Source: Firmicutes bacterium UBA3906 (GTDB taxonomy: Bacteria; Bacillota; Clostridia; Caldicoprobacterales; DTU083). Taken from it: a stretch of 14,139 bases of DNA. The notes under the pieces were generated by a model, which saw only the letters and a program-made list of their open reading frames with translations, did not search any database and was not told where the DNA came from. Shown piece after piece: positions 1-5,693 of the stretch. Position 1 is the first letter of the stretch. Each line of letters starts with the position of its first letter. A program made the position numbers and the translations under genes. The stretch spans positions 1-14,139 of the forward strand of contig DGFG01000106.1 of assembly GCA_002391555.1 (NCBI GenBank), given 5' to 3'.

Positions 1-374
1 ACTCCTGGAAAAGTCAAAGGTCCAAACCATCTATTGATAAGACTTGGATTTATCATCAAATAAAGTATCATGAAGAGCAGAAGGCTCAAGATTGGCAATA
101 ATATATCCTCTAGCCCTTTTTTCTTTCTATAGTGCCGGTAGGCTAGGTAGGCAAGGGGTAAAAAACCGATTGATATGTATAGTATTATTGCAGCTATATT
201 GCCAAGCTGGCTAGACAGGGAAAGGCTTCTAAGAATACTCCCCAGCTGTGCCAAGGGAAATTTCATTAGGCTACTATAGCCACTACTGCCCCCTCCCCTT
301 GTGGTTATGGCAAGTAGTAGGCAGACCACTAGCTCAACTGCTAAAAAAATGTATAGGCCCTTCTTCCTTTTCAT
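1..374 (-). CDS. Partial membrane protein, unrecognised, N-terminal 124 residues
   Basis: An uninterrupted reading frame on the minus strand starts with ATG at 374-372 and runs off the left edge. A perfect AGGAGGT ribosome site lies at 387-381, six bases before the ATG. The start MKRKKG is followed by a hydrophobic helix (about residues 6-24), an outside-type loop rich in Gly/Ser (TRGGGSSG), an amphipathic stretch (LAQLGSILRSLSLSS), a second helix (about 58-79), a basic turn (RHYRKKK) and a third helix (about 90-108) before the edge at TFPG. The basic N terminus and basic second turn suggest an N-in topology. I do not recognise the family firmly. It resembles uncharacterised integral membrane proteins of Clostridia. 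The gene has its own promoter with a paired palindromic operator, so it is probably tightly repressed, perhaps by a regulator encoded to the left of the window. That a gene is here is nearly certain; its function is unknown. Confidence 0.85.
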   Translation of the reverse strand, partial: MKRKKGLYIFLAVELVVCLLLAITTRGGGSSGYSSLMKFPLAQLGSILRSLSLSSQLGNIAAIILYISIGFLPLAYLAYRHYRKKKGLEDILLPILSLLLFMILYLMINPSLINRWFGPLTFPG

Positions 375-403
375 TACAAGACCTCCTCTATACACATAAT
401 AAT

Positions 404-422
404 ATTATCGTTTTACAATAAT
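404..422. promoter_or_regulatory. Operator copy 1 (ATTAT-TG palindrome), overlapping the +1 region
   Basis: ATTATCG-TTTTA-CAATAAT is an inverted repeat with 7-base arms, a 5-base centre and one mismatch. It matches the copy at 446-464 in 17 of 19 positions, and the T-run that follows is also shared. It lies just downstream of the predicted transcription start. It is likely a binding site for a dimeric helix-turn-helix repressor; the regulator is not in the window. Confidence 0.65.
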
Positions 423-431
423 TTTAAAGAT

Positions 432-460
432 ATAATACCATACTAATTATTGTTTTGCAA
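432..460 (-). promoter_or_regulatory. Promoter of the left-edge membrane protein gene
   Basis: Read on the minus strand, TTGCAA at 460-455 and TATTAT at 437-432 are separated by exactly 17 bases, close to the sigma-A consensus. The start of transcription would fall near 425, giving a leader of about 50 bases before the ATG at 374. The -35 box lies inside one palindrome (445-465) and the predicted start site lies beside the other (404-422), the geometry expected for repression. Confidence 0.7.
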
Positions 461-465
461 TAATT
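445..465. promoter_or_regulatory. Operator copy 2 (perfect palindrome), overlapping the -35 box
   Basis: AATTATTG-TTTTG-CAATAATT is a perfect inverted repeat with 8-base arms and a 5-base centre. It contains the -35 hexamer of the minus-strand promoter. Its distance from copy 1 is 42 bp start to start, four helical turns, so dimers bound to both sites would sit on the same DNA face and could cooperate. Confidence 0.7.
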
Positions 466-604
466 TTTTAGTCTAAGGCTAGGATTTTAAAGGGGATTTT
501 CTCTTGTAATATGTCTGCTCACAATAAATATTTCTCCGATGAATTAAGGAAAGGACTAGAAAGGCAGTTTACTTTGTTTATACATATAATATTAAATAGG
601 GCAG

Positions 605-640
605 CAAAAACAAAAGCTCGCTTATCCGAGCTTTTATTTT
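605..640 (-). terminator. Rho-independent terminator downstream of helD, possibly bidirectional
   Basis: The stem AAAAGCTCG (612-620) pairs perfectly with CGAGCTTTT (627-635) around the six-base loop CTTATC. On the minus strand the stem is followed by TTTTGTTTTTG, a good U-tract for helD, whose stop is at 675-673. On the plus strand it is followed by TTTTATTTTG, so it may work in both directions, although no convincing plus-strand gene precedes it. Confidence 0.85.
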
Positions 641-672
641 GTATACTTGTCTGTCTATTTAATTATAAATCT

Positions 673-2931
673 CTAAGAAATGGTCTCCACAAGATAGGAG
701 TCCTTGGGCAGGTCCCTTAAGAGAGGAGATAGGCTGCCTGTATGATAAAGAATTAGCCTATGAAGGGCCCTTGTAGAGGCTGTATATAGGAGCTTTCGAT
801 CCTTATCCTGTCCATAGTTTTCTTCGTTTGCCTGGTATACTAGGGCTAGGTCAAACTCTAAGCCCTTGGCAAGGTAAACTGGCAGGACTAATAGGCCACT
901 TTTAAAGGTCTTGTCATCCTTAGTCAATAGGCTAGCCTTGGTATGATTCTTGATCCTATTGTATACATGCCTTGCTTCTTTTGCAGTCTTGCATATAAGG
1001 CCAATAGATTGACTAGCTCCATCAATACCCTTATTTATATCCCTTAGTATAGCCCCTATCATGTCTGCTTCATTTTCGGCCTTTACAATTGTCGGTTTGT
1101 CCCCACTTCGTGCTATGGACTCAATATCATGGCCATCCTTTAGGATATGGCGGGTAAATTCAACTATATCTGAGGTAGACCTATAGCCCTTGGTCAGCCT
1201 GTAGGTCACATGGTTCTTTGGCCTTAGGATTTCTACTAGATTACTATAATCAAAATCTGGTCTAAGGGGGTTTATAGTCTGGTTTAAGTCACCTAATAGG
1301 GTTATGCCACAGTTGGGAAAAAGCTTTTTTAATAAGCCATACTGCACTGGACTATAGTCCTGGGCCTCATCTACCACTACATGCTTTATATGATTCATAG
1401 AGGGGACTCCCTCGATTAAGGCCTTTAGGTAAACATAGGCCGATACATCCTCATAGCCTAGGATATCCTTATTAGATTTAGGGTAGCCCGCAGTCAGGAT
1501 AGGCCTAATCTTTGATGGTAGTATGTCTTGGTCAAGGGTCTGGTGAAAGCTTTTATCGCTTAGCATATTGGTATAGGCTAAATAGGGGTCAAAGTCTAGC
1601 ATGGCATCGATTTGCTGCCTAACCTGCTTAAACTCTTTGAATACAATAAGCCTGGCCTCCGCCTTTATCTTGCCCTGAAAATCTGGCTTGCTAGCAAGGT
1701 CCTCTTCTATTTGCTTTAGCCTCTCCTCCCAGGCAGGCCTAATTAAATAATGGAGGCGTTTTCTTAGCCTGGCCAGCCTTTTTACAATAGGCATATCAGC
1801 ATAGGTATTTATAAAGAGCTCCTTCATTTCCTCCTTGCTAACTAGGACATTACCCTTAAAGCTTATATCGTAAAATTTAAAGTGGGTTTGTTCTATATAG
1901 GAAACATATTCCTTTATCATCCTATAATAGGCAAGTGAGGTCTTGTAGGCGATTGCTTCTAGCCTTTCCTTGTCATCCTCTGTAGTATTTAGTACAAACT
2001 CCATATGGGAAATACTGTCCTCAAAGCCCTGTCCTCTGCCAACTAGCCTTGCTAAATATTCGTCAAAGGTGGTTTGCTGCATATTTTCCTCGCCCAGCTC
2101 CGGTAGGACCTGGGATATATAGTCATTAAAGACCGTGTTAGGTGAAAAGATAAGTATATTGTTAGAACTAATAGTCCTGTCCCTGTACCTATACAATAGG
2201 TAGGCTATCCTATGGAGGGCAATGGAGGTCTTGCCACTACCTGCTACCCCCTGTAGCATTAATAGCTGATGGTCCTCATCCCTTATAATTCTATTTTGCT
2301 CCCGCTGGATAGTGGTAACAATGGTACGCATTTTTTCATCGGTATTTTGGCTTAGGATCTGTTGGAGTAGCTCATCATCTATCTTTATACCGGTGTCAAA
2401 CATATAAAGCAGTTGGTCCTTGCTGATTTTAAACTGGCGTTTTAGGGTAATCTCTCCCCTTATTAGGCCCTCTGGACACTTGTAGGAGGCCTCGCTTATG
2501 TCATAGTCATAAAACATACTCGATACAGGAGCCCTCCAGTCATAGATCAGGATATCCCCCCCTTTATCGAAAAGGGTTGAGGTCCCTATATATATCTTTT
2601 CCTCCTTGTCATAGCCTTCTTCGATAAAGTCCATGCGGCCAAAATAGGGGCTCTCCTTTAGCTTTTCAATCTTTAGTAACTGGTTTGCCGCCTGCCTATA
2701 CTTGCGGTTTTCATTTTCTATTATGTCTAAGGCCTGCTTGACATCTGAGGCAGCATCAATATCACCCTGCTCCCAGGTATGCTTTTCACCCTGCCATAGG
2801 TCCCTGCCTGCCTTTATTAAGTTTATTTTAAAGTTATTAACCTGGTTTAGCCTTTGTTCATATTCAGCTAATAGGATTTTATATACCTTTTTTAAATGTA
2901 TAGTCTCTTTCTCCCTTGGAGTTAGACTCAT
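673..2931 (-). CDS. helD: HelD, RNA polymerase recycling motor / UvrD-like helicase
   Basis: 752 residues, near the usual length of Bacillota HelD (about 770). HelD is a superfamily-1 ATPase that binds stalled RNA polymerase, pushes into its primary and secondary channels and releases nucleic acid using ATP. Visible features: an N-terminal coiled coil (about 1-95) that reaches toward the polymerase secondary channel; the HelD-typical block YIGTSTLFDKGG...YDWRAPVSSMFYDY (about 114-143); Walker A GVAGSGKTS (228-236); a long central insertion with little similarity to UvrD; Walker B VVVDEAQD (about 516-523); GDLNQT; motif IV GYRST (about 579); motif V LAKGLEFD (about 686); motif VI YTASTRALHR. 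All ATPase motifs are intact. The ATG at 2931 has GAGGTG eight bases upstream. No clear promoter is visible between it and the upstream hairpin at 2961-2996, so it may depend partly on read-through from yhaM. A decayed copy of an internal segment lies upstream at 3045-3105. Confidence 0.95.
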   Translation of the reverse strand: MSLTPREKETIHLKKVYKILLAEYEQRLNQVNNFKINLIKAGRDLWQGEKHTWEQGDIDAASDVKQALDIIENENRKYRQAANQLLKIEKLKESPYFGRMDFIEEGYDKEEKIYIGTSTLFDKGGDILIYDWRAPVSSMFYDYDISEASYKCPEGLIRGEITLKRQFKISKDQLLYMFDTGIKIDDELLQQILSQNTDEKMRTIVTTIQREQNRIIRDEDHQLLMLQGVAGSGKTSIALHRIAYLLYRYRDRTISSNNILIFSPNTVFNDYISQVLPELGEENMQQTTFDEYLARLVGRGQGFEDSISHMEFVLNTTEDDKERLEAIAYKTSLAYYRMIKEYVSYIEQTHFKFYDISFKGNVLVSKEEMKELFINTYADMPIVKRLARLRKRLHYLIRPAWEERLKQIEEDLASKPDFQGKIKAEARLIVFKEFKQVRQQIDAMLDFDPYLAYTNMLSDKSFHQTLDQDILPSKIRPILTAGYPKSNKDILGYEDVSAYVYLKALIEGVPSMNHIKHVVVDEAQDYSPVQYGLLKKLFPNCGITLLGDLNQTINPLRPDFDYSNLVEILRPKNHVTYRLTKGYRSTSDIVEFTRHILKDGHDIESIARSGDKPTIVKAENEADMIGAILRDINKGIDGASQSIGLICKTAKEARHVYNRIKNHTKASLLTKDDKTFKSGLLVLPVYLAKGLEFDLALVYQANEENYGQDKDRKLLYTASTRALHRLILYHTGSLSPLLRDLPKDSYLVETIS

Positions 2932-2949
2932 TAATTAAACACCTCATTT

Positions 2950-2996
2950 TTAAATTTAAAACAAGACCAATGACCCTTTTTCTCCATTGGTCTTGT
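2950..2996 (-). terminator. Terminator-like hairpin between yhaM and helD
   Basis: ACAAGACCAATG (2961-2972) and CATTGGTCTTGT (2985-2996) form a perfect 12-bp stem with a 12-base loop. On the minus strand the stem is followed by TTTAAATTTAAAAATG, a T/A-rich but imperfect U-tract. It would end the yhaM transcript before helD or attenuate read-through into helD, whose start is only about 30 bases further on. On the plus strand there is no U-tract. Confidence 0.65.
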
Positions 2997-3044
2997 AGTT
3001 AGTCTATGATTTATTAAAAATAAACTCCCTGTTATCTTCTTCAG

Positions 3045-3105
3045 CTTGCCATCTTCTTCAGCACTTAGGACATAATCCATATGAAATCCTATCCTCAAAG
3101 CCTTG
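3045..3105 (-). pseudogene. Decayed fragment of a helD-like gene
   Basis: Aligning by eye, 3045-3105 matches helD 1969-2031 at 49 of 61 aligned bases (about 80%) with one 2-base gap. On the minus strand the fragment reads QGFEDR, then after the frameshift HMDYVLSAEEDGK. The intact gene reads QGFEDSISHMEFVLNTTEDDK at about residues 300-320. Both nucleotide and residue similarity hold on each side of the frameshift, so it is a true relic. It shares the orientation of helD and lies about 110 bp upstream of it. It could be what is left of a tandem helD duplication or of a second, diverged HelD paralogue. Similarity beyond the 61 bp is weak or lost. Confidence 0.7.
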
Positions 3106-3125
3106 TTTTATGGTCCTGTGTTACT

Positions 3126-3255
3126 GGCTAGCCCTAAGATCTAGCTCCGTCTAAGCTTTTCGCTAGCCCTTAGATCTATCTTAATCAGTGCTACTAGCTA
3201 AGCTTAAGATCTATCTCCGTCTATGCTACTTGCTAGCCCAATATGTCTAGCTTGC
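3126..3255. repeat. Degenerate 35-bp tandem repeat, about 3-4 units
   Basis: Units begin at 3126, 3161, 3196 and 3231. Each starts with GCTAGCCC or a variant and has AGATCTA at the same offset. Units 1 and 3 also share CTCCGTCTA, and units 2 and 3 end in TGCTACT. By eye, units 1/2 agree at 24 of 35, 1/3 at 27 of 35 and 2/3 at 25 of 35 positions. The fourth unit keeps only its first dozen or so bases plus CTAGCTT and fades before the yhaM stop at 3260. The period is constant with no indels among the first three units. No spacers separate the units, so this is not a CRISPR array. No open frame spans it. Confidence 0.7.
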
Positions 3256-3259
3256 TAGA

Positions 3260-4240
3260 TTATTGTTCATCTAGGTCTCTGCTAGCCTCTTTTTTTGGCC
3301 TATAGATATTGCGATTATGCAAGAGCCAAATCTTCTCTGAAAAGCCACCGGGTTCAACATTTTCAAGGGCCTTTTGCATATCATACATACGGGCATCCAT
3401 CAGGTCAAGATAATGGAGTATCTCTCCCTCTGGTATCATAGGCCTCTTGGGGCTACCAAACTCTGGCTCATAGTGGTGGGATAGGACTAGGTGCTGGAGG
3501 AGAATGATAGTCTCCTGGTCTGCCTCTAGCTGGCTACCTACCCGGTCTATAGTCTTTATCCCCTGGATTATGTGGCCTAGTAGCATGCCCTCAGGAGTAT
3601 ATGAAGATACAACTCCTAGCTCATTGGACTCCATCTCCTCTATTTTAGATAAGTCATGGAGCACAACACCTGCATAAAGGTAATCACTGTTTAAAAAGCT
3701 ATAGACCTCCATAACCTTTTCTGCCATCTTAAGCATAGTTAGCATATGATACAAAAGACCAGACCTAATTGAATGGTGGTTTCTCATAGCTGCTGGATAA
3801 AATAATAGCTTTTCCTGCTTTTCTTTTAGTATAGTCTCTGTTATTCCCCTTATGTCCTTGTCCCTTATCCTACCAATATAGGCTAGGACCTGCTCTAGCA
3901 TTTCCTCTGCCTTGTAGGGTGCCGCAGGGACAAAGTCCTCTATATCTAAGTCCTCCTGGGCCTCTAATAGTCTAATCCTTTCAACCTTGAGCTGGAGTGA
4001 ATCCTGCCATTCGTTTACTACACCCCTAACCTTTACAATTATGCCATCCTTAAGCTCCATACCCTTTACCATTTGCACATCCCAAATTTTTGCGTTTACC
4101 TCTCCTGTCTTGTCCGCAAGGGTAAGGTCATAATACCGGTTGTTGGCGTTTGTTGTCCTCAAAGTCACATACTTTAGTAGGTAATAACCTTGGATTGAAT
4201 CGCCCTTTCCCATTTCACCTATTGGTTTTTGCTCAATCAA
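3260..4240 (-). CDS. yhaM: YhaM, 3'-5' exoribonuclease (OB fold + HD domain)
   Basis: 326 residues, close to Bacillus subtilis YhaM (314). The family degrades single-stranded RNA and DNA from the 3' end with metal ions and also trims mRNA ends. Residues about 10-95 form the OB-fold nucleic-acid domain (YYDLTLADKTGEVNAKIWD). Residues about 150-290 form the HD phosphohydrolase domain, with metal ligands visible as H165 (GLLYH), H195-D196 (VVLHD), H223 (GH), H255-H256 (LSHHYE) and D282 (MDAR). The start is TTG at 4240-4238, chosen because AGGAGG at 4253-4248 lies seven bases upstream; the first ATG (residue 10) lacks a properly spaced site. In B. subtilis this gene directly follows yhaN; here a GH5 gene on the other strand separates them. 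An extended -10 promoter lies just upstream. Confidence 0.93.
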   Translation of the reverse strand: MIEQKPIGEMGKGDSIQGYYLLKYVTLRTTNANNRYYDLTLADKTGEVNAKIWDVQMVKGMELKDGIIVKVRGVVNEWQDSLQLKVERIRLLEAQEDLDIEDFVPAAPYKAEEMLEQVLAYIGRIRDKDIRGITETILKEKQEKLLFYPAAMRNHHSIRSGLLYHMLTMLKMAEKVMEVYSFLNSDYLYAGVVLHDLSKIEEMESNELGVVSSYTPEGMLLGHIIQGIKTIDRVGSQLEADQETIILLQHLVLSHHYEPEFGSPKRPMIPEGEILHYLDLMDARMYDMQKALENVEPGGFSEKIWLLHNRNIYRPKKEASRDLDEQ

Positions 4241-4270
4241 TTGGCCACCTCCTATATATACCTTTCCATT

Positions 4271-4279
4271 ATTCTATCA
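4271..4279 (-). promoter_or_regulatory. Extended -10 promoter of yhaM
   Basis: On the minus strand TGA-TAGAAT (4279-4271) is an extended -10 element. No good -35 hexamer is present 17 bases upstream (TGGTTT), which extended -10 promoters tolerate. Transcription would start near 4264, giving a short leader that contains the AGGAGG ribosome site at 4253-4248. Confidence 0.5.
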
Positions 4280-4301
4280 TATAGGCCTGGATAAAACCAT
4301 A

Positions 4302-4369
4302 TTAGCAATACTAGAGGCCTTTACAAAGGTCTTTTACAAGGCCTTGACAGTGACCTGTATTATTGCTAA
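4302..4369. promoter_or_regulatory. Paired inverted repeat in the divergent yhaM-GH5 region
   Basis: TTAGCAATA at 4302-4310 and TATTGCTAA at 4361-4369 are perfect 9-base inverted copies. Between them three related motifs follow one another: AGGCCTTTACAA (4315), AGGTCTTTTACAA (4327) and AGGCCTTGACA (4339). TTGACA at 4344-4349 could be the -35 box of the GH5 promoter, but the hexamer 17 bases on (TAAGCT) is poor. The region lies between two diverging transcripts, so a regulatory role is likely; no regulator is known. Confidence 0.4.
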
Positions 4370-4436
4370 GCTAAAATTGACAAAAAGCTTCATAATTAGA
4401 CAAGGATTAAGTGAAAATAAAAGGAGAGCTGCACTT

Positions 4437-5480
4437 ATGAAGAACATAATGGACAACTATCAAGCAGGAGTAAACCTAGGGGGCTGGATATCTCAGTATC
4501 GGACCTATGACCATGACCACTTTAAAAGCTTTATAGTAGAAGAAGATATAAAGCAAATAGCCTCTTGGGGTATGGACCATGTTCGCCTGCCCTTTAACTA
4601 CCGAGTATTAGAAGATGATAACAAACCCTTTGAATACAAGGAGTCAGGTTTGGCCTATGTTGACTCTTGTCTTAAGTGGTGCAAAAAGTATGGCCTAAAC
4701 CTAATATTAGACCTACACGAAGCACCTGGTTATTTCTTTGGTACCCTAGATAGCAACAGCCTATTTACAGACCGTCATATGAAGGACCGCTTTATTGGCA
4801 TTTGGACAATGTTCGCAGAAAGGTACAAGTCCGAGGGTGACAACCTCATTTTTGAGCTACTAAACGAGGTAGTAGAGCCCAATAGCGACAGGTGGAATGA
4901 ACTTGCCCACGAAACCATCAAGGAAATCCACAAGATCGATGAAGAAAGATACATAATTTACGGTGGCAACCACTACTCTGCCATCTATGAGCTTAAAAAT
5001 ATTGATGTCCTAAAGGATAGTGACCGCATTATCTATACCTACCATTTCTACCACCCCTTCCTCTTTACCCACCAGAGGGCTGGCTGGAGTCAGATATGCG
5101 TAGACTTCGATGCCACTATAGATTATCCAGGTATGATACCAGGCCTAAAGGAATTTTTAGATGCCTATCCCCAATACAAGGCGGGCAATGACTTTTTCCT
5201 AGACCATGAGATGAACAAAAAGCTGATGGAGGGTGACATGCAGCCTGCTCTCGACTTTATGGAGGCCACAGGAAAACCTGTATATTGTGGTGAATATGGT
5301 GTTATTGACGTAGCTCCAATGCAAAGCAGGATAAACTGGCATAGGGACTTTATCGATATTACCAAAAAGCATAAGATAGGCAGGGCAGTCTGGTCTTACA
5401 AGCTAATGAACTTTGCCCTTGTTGACGAAAATAGCAAGCCTGTAAATGAGGAGCTTATAAGGATTGTAAGCGAGAAATAG
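4437..5480 (+). CDS. Cytoplasmic glycoside hydrolase family 5 (cellulase-like) enzyme
   Basis: 347 residues. GH5 enzymes are retaining beta-glycosidases of the (beta/alpha)8 barrel fold acting on beta-1,4 glucans, mannans and related oligosaccharides; the substrate cannot be read from sequence alone. Conserved positions are visible: R50 (HVRLPFNY), H94 (DLHEAPGY), the acid/base N143-E144 (FELLNEV), H203 (YTYHFYHP), the nucleophile E286 (YCGEYGV) and W319 (RAVWSYK). There is no signal peptide or anchor, so it probably works inside the cell on imported oligosaccharides. The start ATG at 4437 is chosen because AAGGAG lies at 4421-4426 and homologues begin near QAGVNLGGW; the in-frame TTG at 4344 would add 31 residues with no ribosome site. 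It is the only plus-strand gene and sits between yhaN and yhaM, which are adjacent in B. subtilis. It has only three CTAG sites in 1044 bp, far fewer than its neighbours, which fits later acquisition. Confidence 0.92.
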   Translation: MKNIMDNYQAGVNLGGWISQYRTYDHDHFKSFIVEEDIKQIASWGMDHVRLPFNYRVLEDDNKPFEYKESGLAYVDSCLKWCKKYGLNLILDLHEAPGYFFGTLDSNSLFTDRHMKDRFIGIWTMFAERYKSEGDNLIFELLNEVVEPNSDRWNELAHETIKEIHKIDEERYIIYGGNHYSAIYELKNIDVLKDSDRIIYTYHFYHPFLFTHQRAGWSQICVDFDATIDYPGMIPGLKEFLDAYPQYKAGNDFFLDHEMNKKLMEGDMQPALDFMEATGKPVYCGEYGVIDVAPMQSRINWHRDFIDITKKHKIGRAVWSYKLMNFALVDENSKPVNEELIRIVSEK

Positions 5481-5544
5481 GGCTAGCTTTAAAAGGTGAA
5501 AGCAAGTAAAAAGCATTAAAAGAAACTAAATTTTAAAATCTTTA

Positions 5545-5590
5545 AGGGGAGGCTACAATAGCTATTGTGGCCTCCCCTAACTTTTGTTTG
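5545..5590. terminator. Strong bidirectional terminator between GH5 and yhaN
   Basis: An almost perfect 17-bp stem (5545-5561 with 5562-5578; AGGGGAGGC...GCCTCCCCT, one T-G wobble) folds around a central AGCT. On the plus strand it is followed by AACTTTTGTTTG, ending the GH5 transcript. On the minus strand it is followed by TTAAAGATTTTAAAATTT, ending yhaON. It serves two convergent genes. Confidence 0.85.
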
Positions 5591-5661
5591 TGGTTTTGCT
5601 CTTGATTGAATTTTTACTCTATATACTAATTAATATGAAACTTTGCTTTTTACTTTAATCC

Positions 5662-5693
5662 CTAGTGTTTAGGCTAGATAGCCCAAACACTAG
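5662..5693 (-). other. Hairpin overlapping the yhaN stop codon
   Basis: CTAGTGTTT (5662-5670) pairs with AAACACTAG (5685-5693); after one mismatch four more pairs (GGCT/AGCC) close an AGAT loop. The yhaN stop TAG at 5692-5690 lies inside the stem. There is no U-tract on the minus strand, so it is more likely an mRNA 3'-end or coupling structure than a terminator. The true terminator is the 5545-5578 stem further on. Confidence 0.45.

Larger units (their letters stand above)
2932..3259. other. 328-bp intergenic region between helD and yhaM
   Basis: There is no intact gene on either strand. Reading rightward it holds the terminator hairpin (2961-2996), a 12-bp direct repeat of period 17 (3034-3045 and 3051-3062), a degenerate copy of a helD segment (3045-3105), and three to four degenerate 35-bp tandem repeats (from 3126) that end next to the yhaM stop. 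The mixture looks like a pseudogene graveyard rather than a regulatory region. Confidence 0.7.

Noticed and set aside
511..720. Plus-strand ORF of 69 codons
   Set aside because: It has no well-spaced ribosome site (AAGGGG is about 14 bases away), runs straight through the helD terminator and overlaps the helD 3' end; its residues look like translated intergenic sequence.
3126..3255. CRISPR array
   Set aside because: The 35-bp units are directly abutting and diverged, with no unique spacers and no cas genes nearby.
4344..4436. 31-residue N-terminal extension of the GH5 protein from a TTG
   Set aside because: No ribosome site precedes the TTG, the stretch covers the probable promoter region, and an ATG with AAGGAG lies at 4437 just before the conserved domain.
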